DNA of 60,259 nt from Blautia sp. An81 (GTDB lineage Bacteria; Bacillota; Clostridia; Lachnospirales; Lachnospiraceae): assembly GCF_002161285.1 (NCBI RefSeq), contig NZ_NFHH01000023.1, forward strand, positions 1 to 60,259, given 5' to 3'. The notes beneath the pieces are model-generated. The model was not told the origin of the DNA, searched no databases, and saw only the letters and a list, made by a program, of their open reading frames with translations. This document shows, in pieces, positions 8,783 through 17,454 of the stretch; the first letter of the stretch is position 1, and each line of letters begins with the position of its first letter. The translations under genes and the position numbers were made by a program.

Positions 8783-9630
8783 TGAAAACTAAAGCTGGAA
8801 AAAAGCGCAGAATAATTGGATTTGGAGAAATAATATGGATGATTATTCTTATTATTCTGGCGATTTTAATAGTATATCCGCTTTTTTGGATTCTAATATC
8901 TTCATTTAAGGATTATCAGGGAATTTACGGAGATGTGTGGGGCTTACCTAAAGAATGGCTGTTTCAGAATTATGTAGAGGCGTGGAACAAGGGAATCTCA
9001 CAATATTTTGTGAATAGCCTGATTGTTACCATTGCTACGGTTATTGGCGTAGTTCTGATTTCTTCTTTTGCTGCTTTTGGAGCATGCCAATTAAAAGGAA
9101 AAATCGGTGCAATAATATTTTTATTTTGTATGTGTGGGTTATTGCTTTCACCGCAAGTATGTCTGTTGCCATTATTTATGTTATTAAAGACATTAGGTCT
9201 GAAAAATACATATTGGGCAATGATCCTTCCCTATATTGCATTCCGTCTGCCATTGTCTATTATGCTTATCCGTTCATTTTTCGTTGGAATATCCAAGGAG
9301 TTGGAAGAAGCGGCAACTATTGACGGAGCGTCTTTATTTAAGATATACAGAAATATTTATCTTCCATTGTCAAAACCAATCATCTCTACAGTGATTATTA
9401 TGACTGCATATTATGCATGGAATGAATTTGTATTTGCTACGATATTTATTGATGATTCAAGTCTTAGAACAATACCAATAGGTTTGATGACCTTTCGTGA
9501 TGGATTGATGACAGAATGGGGTGTTGTTTTAGCTGGAATGGTAATTGCATGTCTGCCGATTATGATTTTATTTTTATTAATGCAAAAGAATTTTATTCGA
9601 GGCATGGCAGCAGGTTCAGTGAAAGGATAA
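8782..9630 (+). CDS. frlM: ABC transporter permease (FrlM-like, MalG type)
   Basis: This 282-residue protein has about six transmembrane segments, the MalG-type EAA loop (EEAATIDGASLFKIYR) and a C-terminal FIRGMAAGSVKG typical of carbohydrate ABC permeases. It pairs with the preceding permease. No ATP-binding subunit is encoded in the cluster. In Bacillus subtilis the Frl importer uses the shared multi-sugar ATPase MsmX, and the same arrangement is inferred here. Confidence 0.8.
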   Translation: MKTKAGKKRRIIGFGEIIWMIILIILAILIVYPLFWILISSFKDYQGIYGDVWGLPKEWLFQNYVEAWNKGISQYFVNSLIVTIATVIGVVLISSFAAFGACQLKGKIGAIIFLFCMCGLLLSPQVCLLPLFMLLKTLGLKNTYWAMILPYIAFRLPLSIMLIRSFFVGISKELEEAATIDGASLFKIYRNIYLPLSKPIISTVIIMTAYYAWNEFVFATIFIDDSSLRTIPIGLMTFRDGLMTEWGVVLAGMVIACLPIMILFLLMQKNFIRGMAAGSVKG

Positions 9631-9633
9631 AAA

Positions 9634-10446
9634 ATGAAGTTAATTGCAATTGGTGATAATGTTACAGACTGCTATATAGATGAAGGGGTTTATTTCCCCG
9701 GAGGAAATGCAGTAAATGTAGCGGTAAACTGTAAAAAAAATGGTGTGGAAAATGTAAACTATATAGGAGTATTCGGCAATGACGAACGTGCGGACTATAT
9801 TAAAGAATGTCTTAAGGAAGAAGGAGTTACAATATATAGGGCCAGAAAGGTTTACGCACCTACGGCGCAACCGAAGGTTTGTCTGATAAATGGTGACAGG
9901 GTATTTAAGGCAGGAATTCGAGATACCTGTCAACATCTGTTCTCAATCAAAATTGTAGAAGAAGATATGGAGTTGATCCGAGAATATGATATCTGTCATA
10001 CCAGTTGTTTTTCCAATTTGGAATATGAATTGCCTAGGATTGCAGAAATCTGCGATGTTTCATTTGATTTTTCGGAGCATATGGAAGATGCATATTTAAA
10101 GAGAACCTGTCCTTATCTTTCCTATGCATTCTTTTCAGGATCAAAATTAACTGATGAAGAATGCATTCGGTTTATAAAATATGTATTTAGCCTTGGAACA
10201 AAAATTGTAGGAATTACCAGAGGAATTCTTCCAGCTATTTTTTATGATGGAAATGACATTTATTATCAAGATGTAAAGAAAGTTGAAGCTGTTGATACCA
10301 TGGGGGCTGGCGACAGCTTTATCGCAGGCTTTTTAAGCGCATATGGAAATAATTTGCCTATGAAAGAAGCTTTAAATTATGCAGCTGAACAATCGGCTAA
10401 AACTTGCATGATAAGAGGCGGATTTGGTCATCCTCATAAATTGTAG
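9634..10446 (+). CDS. frlD: fructoselysine 6-kinase (FrlD, PfkB family)
   Basis: The 270-residue protein is a PfkB/ribokinase-type sugar kinase. The N-terminal glycine motif reads YFPGGNAVNVAVN, and the C-terminal signature DTMGAGDSFIAGF contains the catalytic Asp and anion hole. It should phosphorylate imported fructoselysine on O6 to give the FrlB substrate. It starts four bases after the permease stop with AAAGGAT as binding site and is followed by a strong terminator, so it ends the frlO-N-M-D unit. PfkB substrate choice cannot be read from sequence; the assignment depends on the neighbourhood. Confidence 0.82.
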   Translation: MKLIAIGDNVTDCYIDEGVYFPGGNAVNVAVNCKKNGVENVNYIGVFGNDERADYIKECLKEEGVTIYRARKVYAPTAQPKVCLINGDRVFKAGIRDTCQHLFSIKIVEEDMELIREYDICHTSCFSNLEYELPRIAEICDVSFDFSEHMEDAYLKRTCPYLSYAFFSGSKLTDEECIRFIKYVFSLGTKIVGITRGILPAIFYDGNDIYYQDVKKVEAVDTMGAGDSFIAGFLSAYGNNLPMKEALNYAAEQSAKTCMIRGGFGHPHKL

Positions 10447-10492
10447 AAAATTCAAAGGCTGCTGCAATTCATTGCAGCAGCCTTTGAATTTT
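10447..10492 (+). terminator. intrinsic terminator after frlD
   Basis: A perfect 22-base self-complementary arm pair (AAATTCAAAGGCTGCTGC... and its complement) surrounds a minimal loop and ends in TTTT. It begins immediately after the frlD stop codon. Confidence 0.9.
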
Positions 10493-10546
10493 CATGCTTT
10501 CAACTATATGGGACATGACTACAACAACTTTTTTATTATTAACTAA

Positions 10547-12131
10547 CTAAGACTTCCCACACCAATAAGGTGTGTTGAACCTTGAAAGTTCAATATTTCA
10601 GCCAATAAAAAAGGCATAAATACATTCCGTTTGCTATAATGGAATTGTCAGAAACCACTTTCACAAAGGAGATTTATGCCATGTCCATTATAGCACAGAA
10701 CAACACTAACGAGATAGCTCTACTTGACTGTATCCAGAGATTTTTTTCAAAACACCATATTGGAAAACTACTAACTAAATGCAATGGCACAAAAGAAAAA
10801 GGTGTCCCTGCCATTTCTCTTTTGAGGTATAAGCTTGGAAATATCTTCGTAGGGCGAAGCATGTATATGCAGCAGCGCAGTGGATCCTTCAAGGAAGGAT
10901 TCTCTAAAAATACTTTTTACCGTTTCCTGAATTCCACAAAGACAAACTGGCTTCGTTTCACTTCGCTTCTTGCGGCAGATATCGTCAACAATGATCTGAA
11001 GGATCTTACAGATGAAAAGCGCACCAACGTCTTTATTGTAGATGACAGTCTTTTCAACCGGTCCAGCTGTAAAAAGACAGAACTGGGATCCCGTGTTTTT
11101 GATCATACAGATATGACCTATAAAAAGGGATACCGTATGCTTACACTCAGTTGGAGTGACGGGAATACCCTGATCCCGGTTAACAGCTGTCTGATTGCAT
11201 CGTCAAAAGAATCCAATGTCATCGGACCAGTCCATACTTTTGATAAGCGAACCATTGCGGGAAAGCGCAGAAAACTGGCTCAGACCAAAGCACCTGAAGT
11301 CATGCTCACGCTTCTTGATACGGCTGCATCTTCCGGATTATCAGCGGATTATGTCCTGTTCGACTGCTGGTTTGCCAACCCGGTACAGATCACAGCCATC
11401 AAATTCAGAAATATGGATGTCATTGCCATGATCAAGAAAAGCAGCCGGATCAAGTATGGATACAAGGGTGAACAGCTTAACATCAAGGAAATCTATTCCA
11501 GAAACAAGAAGCGCCGCGGCAGATCAAAATATCTGCTTTCCGTTGATATCATGCTCGGGAAAGTGAATCCTTTCCCGGCAAAAATCGTATGTGTGCGAAA
11601 CAAGGCGAATCGCAAGGACTGGCTTGCGTTCCTCTGCACAGATCCGGATCTTTCTGAAGAAGAGATCATCCGTATTTATGGCAAACGCTGGCAGATTGAA
11701 GTATTCTTCAAAACCTGCAAATCCATGCTGAATCTGATTGGGGAATGCCACAGCCTTTCCTATGATGCACTGACTGCACATACAGCAATTGTTTTTACCA
11801 GATATATGTTACTTGCTCTGGAGCAGCGTCAAAACGAAGACCAGAGAACACTCGGAGAACTGTTCTTCTTCCTGGTGGATGAAATGGCGGATATTACCTT
11901 TTCAAGATCTCTTTGCATTCTGATGGATGCTTTCATGGCAAGTCTTCAGGAAATATTAAAGCTCAGTGAGAACCAACTGGCAGCATTTACTGCTGATTTT
12001 GAGGCTCGTCTGCCTGAATATCTCAGGCGTGCGCTTCATCCTGTGGCTATAGCAGCATAAATCTCTATTTTGTTAGCTGAAATATTGAATTTTCAAGGTG
12101 CGAAGCCCATTTAAGGTATGGGAAGTCTTAG
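10547..12131 (+). mobile_element. IS4-family insertion sequence
   Basis: Imperfect terminal inverted repeats are visible. The outer arms are CTAAGACTTCCCA at 10547 and its complement ending at 12131. The inner arms match at 22 of 23 positions (left 10580-10602, right 12076-12098, GCTGAAATATTGAA core). The flanks TTATTAACTAA (10536-10546) and TTATTAATTGT (12132-12142) share seven bases and may be a decayed target duplication. The IS separates frlD from the PHP gene and frlR. Confidence 0.8.
10681..12060 (+). CDS. IS4-family transposase
   Basis: The start is ATG 10681 (MSIIAQNNTNE), because AAAGGAG lies nine bases before it; an upstream in-frame ATG at 10639 has no binding site. The 459-residue product has a DDE core: VFIVDDSLFNR with the first Asp, DYVLFDCWFANP with the second, and the YREK-like segment IYGKRWQIEVFFKTCK with the catalytic Glu. 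An extended -10 (TGCTATAAT, about 10632-10640) lies upstream. The frame is intact and the ends are recognisable, so the element may still be mobile. Confidence 0.9.
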   Translation: MSIIAQNNTNEIALLDCIQRFFSKHHIGKLLTKCNGTKEKGVPAISLLRYKLGNIFVGRSMYMQQRSGSFKEGFSKNTFYRFLNSTKTNWLRFTSLLAADIVNNDLKDLTDEKRTNVFIVDDSLFNRSSCKKTELGSRVFDHTDMTYKKGYRMLTLSWSDGNTLIPVNSCLIASSKESNVIGPVHTFDKRTIAGKRRKLAQTKAPEVMLTLLDTAASSGLSADYVLFDCWFANPVQITAIKFRNMDVIAMIKKSSRIKYGYKGEQLNIKEIYSRNKKRRGRSKYLLSVDIMLGKVNPFPAKIVCVRNKANRKDWLAFLCTDPDLSEEEIIRIYGKRWQIEVFFKTCKSMLNLIGECHSLSYDALTAHTAIVFTRYMLLALEQRQNEDQRTLGELFFFLVDEMADITFSRSLCILMDAFMASLQEILKLSENQLAAFTADFEARLPEYLRRALHPVAIAA

Positions 12132-12179
12132 TTATTAATTGTTGAAAATTGATTTTAATAATAGCAAATGAGGAAATAT

Positions 12180-12971
12180 ATGATACAATTAGATTATCAT
12201 CTGCACTGTTTAAATTCTCCGGATAGTAAGGAATCTTTGGAAGCAATCTGCCAGGCAGCTATTCAAAAAGATCTGAAAGAAATTATGGTCACAGACCATT
12301 ATGAAATGTTTACGGATGATTACGGAAGGAATCCTTACCGATCGGACTATCTGGACCAATGTTTTGATACTGTTTTAAAATGCAGAGAAAAATATAGGGA
12401 TCAACTATATGTCGGCTTCGGAATCGAACTGGGTCAATTGCATCTGCAACCTGATGCTGCAGCAAGAATTGTGAAGGAATATCCTTTTGATTATGTGATT
12501 GCTTCACTTCATAAATTGGATGACTTAGATTTAAAATACTATGATTATTCAAGGACAGATGTACGAGATCTTTGCCGCAGATATCTGAACGGCTTAAATG
12601 AAATTGCAGAAATTGGGGATTTTGACTGTATAGGCCACATGGATTTAATTAAGAGATATGCGGCTGAACAGGGATATCAGATTAGAATAGAGGACGAGGA
12701 AGAGACTGTACGAAAAATATTGAGAACGCTAGTTGAAAGAAAAAAGGGATTAGAAGTTAATACATCCGGAATACGACAAAAAGTGGGAGAATGTTTTCCG
12801 TCTGAAATAATTTTAAAGTGGTATGTTGAAGAAGGTGGGAAATTTGCTACAGTAGGATCTGATGCTCATTGCGGAAGAAATGTCGGAGAAGGGCTTACAG
12901 AAGCAGATAAATTACTAAATAAAGTTGGATTTCTACATGTGGATAGATTTCGTTCCCGAGTAAGAATTTAA
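12180..12971 (+). CDS. PHP-domain phosphatase, HisK (histidinol-phosphatase) type
   Basis: This 263-residue PHP-superfamily metallophosphoesterase shows the metal-binding motifs in order: DYHLHC, TDHYE, GIELG, ASLHK, GHMDL and GSDAH. The ATG at 12180 is preferred to the one at 12168, because GAGGA sits seven bases before it. Histidinol-phosphatases share this fold, but no histidine genes are nearby, and the gene is followed 18 bases later by the frl regulator. A role in removing phosphate from a sugar-phosphate or Amadori intermediate is therefore plausible but not shown. The IS4 insertion lies about 50 bases upstream and may have changed its promoter. Confidence 0.8.
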   Translation: MIQLDYHLHCLNSPDSKESLEAICQAAIQKDLKEIMVTDHYEMFTDDYGRNPYRSDYLDQCFDTVLKCREKYRDQLYVGFGIELGQLHLQPDAAARIVKEYPFDYVIASLHKLDDLDLKYYDYSRTDVRDLCRRYLNGLNEIAEIGDFDCIGHMDLIKRYAAEQGYQIRIEDEEETVRKILRTLVERKKGLEVNTSGIRQKVGECFPSEIILKWYVEEGGKFATVGSDAHCGRNVGEGLTEADKLLNKVGFLHVDRFRSRVRI

Positions 12972-12989
12972 CAGATTAGGAGATGAAGT

Positions 12990-13757
12990 ATGCTGGATCA
13001 GAATATATCTACACCGTTGTATGAACAGCTAAAGGTAGCACTTAAAGAAGACATACGCAATAAAATTTACAAACCGGGAGATAGAATGCCCAGTGAAATT
13101 GAACTGGAAAAACAGTACAGTGTGAGTCGTATCACGGTTCGGAGAGCCATTAAAGAATTATGCGAAGAAAACATTTTAATACGAAAACAGGGGAAAGGGA
13201 CTTTTGTACTTGATAAAGACAATTATAGACGAATTGACAGTACAGTAGGTGGATTCCATGAAGCATTGGAAGCAGAGGGAAAAAAGGTTACTGTAGATAT
13301 AATTGAGAAAAAAATTATTAAGGTCAATGCATCCTACGCCAGAGATTTGCAAATTAAATTAACGGATGATGTGGTTTATTTGAAAAGAATAATGTATGCA
13401 GATGAGAAGCCTATTATGATAGATACCTGCTATATACCATTAAATAGATTTCCGGGAGTATACGATAAGCTTGTGGGGAATGTGGCGGTATTCAGTATGC
13501 TAGAAAATGAATATGGAGTACATCTAGAACGATATTATAAGGTACTGAAGGTGAGGTTGGCAACAGAAGAAATGAGTCTTTTTTTGCATTGCAAAAAAGG
13601 AGATCCGATGTTTGATTTGTTTAAAATTACTTATGACAGTAAGGGAATGCCACAATCCATTTCCATATCTATATTAAAGGGTGAAGATACCTATTATGTA
13701 ATTACAAACAGTGAGGGAGACGAGGTTAATCAAAACGGATTGAGCTGGCGTATTTAA
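12990..13757 (+). CDS. frlR: GntR/HutC-family regulator, probable FrlR
   Basis: The 255-residue protein has an N-terminal winged helix (PLYEQLKVALKEDIRNKIY, PSEIELEKQYSVSRITVRRA, RKQGKGTFV) and a C-terminal UTRA effector-binding domain. This is the architecture of FrlR/NagR-type repressors that release DNA on binding a phosphorylated sugar derivative. It lies at the end of the frl cluster, and a palindrome at the frlB start site is a reasonable target. GATTAGGAGATGAAGT provides its ribosome binding site. The effector is unknown; fructoselysine 6-phosphate is the natural guess. Confidence 0.82.
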   Translation: MLDQNISTPLYEQLKVALKEDIRNKIYKPGDRMPSEIELEKQYSVSRITVRRAIKELCEENILIRKQGKGTFVLDKDNYRRIDSTVGGFHEALEAEGKKVTVDIIEKKIIKVNASYARDLQIKLTDDVVYLKRIMYADEKPIMIDTCYIPLNRFPGVYDKLVGNVAVFSMLENEYGVHLERYYKVLKVRLATEEMSLFLHCKKGDPMFDLFKITYDSKGMPQSISISILKGEDTYYVITNSEGDEVNQNGLSWRI

Positions 13758-13852
13758 GATAATAAACAGATGCTTTCAGCCAGAACTCGAAGGGTATTTT
13801 TCTGAAAGCCGTGGGGATAATTAGGAAATAGAGAATTAAGGGAAAATATATT

Positions 13853-14010
13853 ATGATAAAAGACATGACAGAGAACCCCATTATCCTTCAACTTATTAAA
13901 TTTACCATTCCTTTAATCCAGGGTACTCTGTTTTGGCTTACCTATAATGCTTCGGACTCTGGATATCTTGTTTATCAGCGTAATGTGTATGGGGCGGTAT
14001 CATGATCAGT
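13853..14010 (+). pseudogene. MATE-family efflux gene remnant
   Basis: The start MIKDMTENPIILQL..., followed by KFTIPLIQGTLFWLTYNASDS, matches the N-terminus of the intact MATE gene at 30470 (MTKDMTEGPIIPQL..., KFTIPLILGNLFQLTYNAADS). The frame is then lost; a short segment (about 13955-14010) resembles the GMCMGAGILMSSYYG region of the intact protein out of frame. Most of the gene is deleted. It lies directly before a decayed araC copy. Confidence 0.75.
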
Positions 14011-14079
14011 ATCTATTATGTGGGGGTATCCTAAAGTCTGCGTTCTATTCTGTATTAAAGAAGTAAGAAATTCTGTAGC

Positions 14080-14557
14080 AAAAACAAGAACATTCCCATT
14101 ACAGTTTATACATCTGAGTGGAAAAGCTGGATCGATTTACCAGCTTATATAAAGAGCCAGATACTTTTAAGAGGAAAATGATGCAGACACTGAAGGAAAA
14201 TATGGCGGAGAAAAAAATTTATTTTGTGGCTTATGACGCCCATGTGCCGATTGCTTTGTGTGGCTGTCGGGGAGAAGAGGAATATTTCATTCTGGGCCCC
14301 TTTTCTTATGGGCTGGCAAATACCTTTGAGTGCAGAAATTGTTCAAAAAATATGAAGGAATCTCCATTACCGAATATATTTTGGATATTAAGATTGAGGC
14401 GGCATGTAATATGCTCCGGTATTCAGACAGACAAATACAGGAAATTGCAGAATACCTTCATTATGGAAGTATAAGTCATTTCAGCACAGCTTTCCGAAAG
14501 AAAATGCACCAGTCACCTAAAGAATACCGGGATCAGAACAGGAAGACGGTCTTCTGA
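14080..14557 (+). pseudogene. truncated, frameshifted second copy of the araC-type regulator
   Basis: Fragments in different frames match the regulator at 2391. They are IPITVYTSEW near 14095, then in another frame the stretch from KLDRFTSLYKEPDTF to GEEEYFILGPFSYG up to 14340, and finally the C-terminal HTH (EIAEYLHYGSISHFSTAFR) in a third frame to 14557. The middle is missing. The junction is a single copy of TGCAGAAATT, which occurs twice, 655 bases apart, in the intact gene. The last ~140 bases are nearly identical to the intact copy. Confidence 0.88.
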
Positions 14558-14738
14558 TTTCCAAAGGGATGGAAGAGGAGAGGGGGCGATTTTCCCAGGT
14601 TGGAGGCGTAAAATCTTACCTGTTAGAAAATATATACTGAAAATTAAAAGAAATATCCAAAATCTTAAAAGCTTTTTCTCGAGAAAACAAATAAAATAGG
14701 AATATCAGAAATTATATCGTAGGAGGAATCGGATCCAT

Positions 14739-16727
14739 ATGAAAATTTATGTAGATGCAAAGGCTTCCCGCCAGGGAAACGGAAGCAAAGAAATGCCTTT
14801 TAAACACATTAATGATGCGGCACAAGTGGCAGTGGCCGGTGACGAGGTACTGGTAGCTCCGGGTATTTACCGTGAATATGTAAATCCCCAAAATGCAGGA
14901 ACCGAAGAGTCCCGGATCACCTATCGCAGCACAGAGCCTTTAGGTGCTGTGATCACAGGAGCAGAGGAAGTGAAAGACTGGGACCTTTATCAGGATACCA
15001 CATGGGTAACCCGGATCAACAATTCTATTTTCGGAAATTATAATCCTTATACTACATATGTATACGGCGACTGGTATTTTGCCGGAAGGAGCAAACATAC
15101 AGGAGCCGTATATCTCAACGACAAGATGCTTTATGAGGCAGAGAGTCTGGAGGCATGTATAGAAGGAAAAGTCTATGAATGCTCCTGGGAGCCGGAAGCC
15201 TCTGTCTATAAATGGTATGCCCAGCAGGATGGGGACGAGACTGTGATCTACGCAAATTTCCAGGGAAAAAATCCCAATGAGGAAAATGTAGAGATCAATG
15301 TCCGCCGGGAATGCTTTATGCCCTCAGAAACAGGCATCGGCTATATTACCGTCAGCGGTTTCAATATTAATAAGGCAGCAACCACCTGGGCGCCGCCGGC
15401 AGCCTACCAGGACGGTATGATCGGCCCTCACTGGTCTAAAGGCTGGATCATCGAGGACTGCGAGATCAGCAACAGTAAATGTGCCGGTATTTCTCTTGGT
15501 AAATATCTGGATCCGGACAACGACCATTACTTTACCTATAAACATGTGAAAAGCCCCACACAGATGGAGCGTGATGCTGTATGCCGAGGCCAGTACCATG
15601 GCTGGCTGAAAGAAAAAGTAGGAAGTCATATTGTCCGCCGCTGCAATATTCATAACTGCGAACAGGGCGGAATCATCGGACGTATGGGAGGGGTATTCTC
15701 TATTATCGAGGATAACCATATCCATCACATCAACAACATGATGGAACTGGGCGGAGCAGAAATTGCCGGCATCAAAATGCATGCGGCTATTGACGTGATC
15801 TACCGCCGGAATCATATCCATCACTGTACTATGGGAATCTGGTGCGACTGGGAGGCTCAGGGTACCCGTATTACCCAGAACCTGCTTCATGACAATCAGA
15901 AGCCGGAATTCGCCAAACAGCTGAAAGGCGGTATGATGAGTCAGGATATTTTCGTAGAGGTGGGACACGGTCCTACACTTATTGACAACAATATTCTTCT
16001 TTCCGATGCCTGCCTGCGTATGGCTACAGAAGGGGTTGCTATGGTCCACAACCTGATCTGCGGTGCGCTGACCTGTGTAGGAGATGGTACAGGTCCTCGT
16101 TACACACCTTATCACATTCCACACCGGACAGAAGTCATGGGATTTATGACCATTCTTCATGGCGATGACCGTTTCTATAACAACATTTTCGTACAGAAAT
16201 GGCCGTCCAAGCCTTTCATCACTCTGCGAGACAGCTCTGAGGGAACCGATGAGGAGAACCGGGAAGTAGGCACTCATGTAATGGATGAGTATCCTACTTA
16301 TGATGAATGGATCAAAATGTTTGATATGGATACAGACACACCGGATATGAAAAAACTGGAGCCGGCTCATGGCGAAAAGCTTCCTGTATGGGTAAAAGGC
16401 AACGTTTATTTCAACGGTGCCAAAGCATACAAAAAGGAAACCGGCAATCTGGTGGATACGGAACATGAAGTAACCGTTGACCTGAACATGGAAGACGGCT
16501 GTCCGGTACTGTCCACAAACCTCTATGAATTCCTTGGAGACTTTGCAGACAGTATGGTAAACAGCGACATCCTGGGCTATGCCTTTGAACCGGAAGAAAG
16601 ATTTGAAAATCCAGACGGAACAGACATTATCTTTGACAGCGATTATTTTGGAAACCACAGAGGCATCCGTGTCCTTCCCGGACCATTTGCCAATGCAGAA
16701 GATGCAGGAAAAAAACTTTTTTCCTGA
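14739..16727 (+). CDS. GH120 beta-xylosidase
   Basis: The 662-residue protein has no signal peptide and should act in the cytosol, releasing xylose from xylo-oligosaccharides. It is a right-handed parallel beta-helix enzyme whose sequence follows the GH120 XylC of Thermoanaerobacterium as I recall it: the N-terminal GSKEMPFKHINDAA, then VSGFNINKAATTWAPPAAYQ and PHWSKGWIIEDCEI. The two catalytic carboxylates of that family correspond to Asp370 in GIWCDWEAQGTR and Glu407 in DIFVEVGHGP. AGGAGG lies 12 bases before the ATG. It stands alone; no transporter or xylose genes are next to it. The 490-residue ORF on the opposite strand is a shadow of this gene. Confidence 0.88.
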   Translation: MKIYVDAKASRQGNGSKEMPFKHINDAAQVAVAGDEVLVAPGIYREYVNPQNAGTEESRITYRSTEPLGAVITGAEEVKDWDLYQDTTWVTRINNSIFGNYNPYTTYVYGDWYFAGRSKHTGAVYLNDKMLYEAESLEACIEGKVYECSWEPEASVYKWYAQQDGDETVIYANFQGKNPNEENVEINVRRECFMPSETGIGYITVSGFNINKAATTWAPPAAYQDGMIGPHWSKGWIIEDCEISNSKCAGISLGKYLDPDNDHYFTYKHVKSPTQMERDAVCRGQYHGWLKEKVGSHIVRRCNIHNCEQGGIIGRMGGVFSIIEDNHIHHINNMMELGGAEIAGIKMHAAIDVIYRRNHIHHCTMGIWCDWEAQGTRITQNLLHDNQKPEFAKQLKGGMMSQDIFVEVGHGPTLIDNNILLSDACLRMATEGVAMVHNLICGALTCVGDGTGPRYTPYHIPHRTEVMGFMTILHGDDRFYNNIFVQKWPSKPFITLRDSSEGTDEENREVGTHVMDEYPTYDEWIKMFDMDTDTPDMKKLEPAHGEKLPVWVKGNVYFNGAKAYKKETGNLVDTEHEVTVDLNMEDGCPVLSTNLYEFLGDFADSMVNSDILGYAFEPEERFENPDGTDIIFDSDYFGNHRGIRVLPGPFANAEDAGKKLFS

Positions 16728-16763
16728 ACTGTCAGAATTAAAAAGAAAATGGTTTGGAATATA

Positions 16764-16793
16764 TTGACAAACATAAAACCCTAATGCTATAAT
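16764..16793 (+). promoter_or_regulatory. strong sigma-A promoter
   Basis: Both hexamers are perfect: TTGACA (16764-16769) and TATAAT (16788-16793), with an 18-base spacer. Transcription would start near 16800 and run into the hairpin at 16806-16850 almost at once. Confidence 0.85.
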
Positions 16794-16805
16794 CACGTTG
16801 TTAGT

Positions 16806-16855
16806 ACTAACTAACCCATGTGCATATAAATATGCCTTGGGTTAGTTAGTTTTTG
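16806..16855 (+). terminator. leader terminator / attenuator hairpin
   Basis: ACTAACTAACCCA pairs perfectly with TGGGTTAGTTAGT, with an inner stem GCATAT/ATATGC, and is followed by TTTTT. It lies within 60 bases of the promoter start site and about 100 bases before the next gene. It would give either a very short RNA or a regulated read-through into the envelope genes downstream. Confidence 0.8.
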
Positions 16856-16857
16856 AG

Positions 16858-16883
16858 ATAAGGTTAGCGTATACTAACCTTAT
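16858..16883 (+). promoter_or_regulatory. second leader hairpin sharing the CTAACC/GGTTAG pairing
   Basis: ATAAGGTTAG pairs perfectly with CTAACCTTAT around a six-base loop. Its 3' arm (CTAACC) can also pair with GGGTTAG of the preceding terminator, so the two hairpins look mutually exclusive, as in an attenuator. It is followed by five A residues, so it could instead be a minus-strand terminator. Confidence 0.5.
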
Positions 16884-16955
16884 AAAAACCGTGAACTTGC
16901 GGGCATGTTCCTTTGGATTATTGCCTGCAGGAATAAAAAACATTGGAGTGAAGAT

Positions 16956-17444
16956 ATGAATTTTCTGAAGAGCAAAAAGAAAGTAATCCTTATTCTTCTT
17001 ATCATCGCAGTCATAGCTGGCGCTTTTGCCATCTATCAGTATACCGGGCCAAAAGAAGTGACTAATTATGATGTGGAGTTTGAAACAGACCAGGAAAAGC
17101 CGGAAGATGAAAGCACGCCCAGCAGTGTGGAGGAAGGAATCCAGATCCCCGGCTATGAGTCTATTACCATCCCGGCAGGGACAACAGATGTATCTGTGGA
17201 ACTGATGAATCCGGAAGAAAATAATGTATATTTTGAGATTTCTTTCTATCTTCCGGAAACGGACGAGATTATTTATACCTCCAAGATGATCCAGCCTGGC
17301 CAGCACCTGTATGAGATCACTCTGGACAAGGCTATGGAAGCAGGAGAGTATCCTCTGACTATCCGGTATGCAACGTACAGCGCCGATGAGGCCATGACCC
17401 CCAGAAACGGGGCGGAAGTGAACTGTACGCTGATCGTCCGGTAA
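16956..17444 (+). CDS. membrane-anchored extracytoplasmic protein, unknown function
   Basis: The start MNFLKSKKK at 16956 is chosen because GGAGTG precedes it; the longer ORF from 16905 has no site. The 162-residue product has a basic N-terminus and one transmembrane helix (VILILLIIAVIAGAFAIYQY), then an acidic linker (DQEKPEDESTPSS) and a ~100-residue outside domain predicted to be beta-rich (GYESITIPAGTTDVSVELMN, YFEISFYLPETDEIIYTSK, YPLTIRYATY). It precedes two NEAT-like surface proteins and may belong to the same surface complex. I do not recognise the family. Confidence 0.75.
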   Translation: MNFLKSKKKVILILLIIAVIAGAFAIYQYTGPKEVTNYDVEFETDQEKPEDESTPSSVEEGIQIPGYESITIPAGTTDVSVELMNPEENNVYFEISFYLPETDEIIYTSKMIQPGQHLYEITLDKAMEAGEYPLTIRYATYSADEAMTPRNGAEVNCTLIVR

Positions 17445-17454
17445 AAATTATAAA

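Noticed and set aside
15324-16796. 490-codon open frame on the minus strand
   Set aside because: It lies fully opposite the GH120 gene, has no ribosome binding site and a composition typical of an antisense shadow (many Cys, His, Val).
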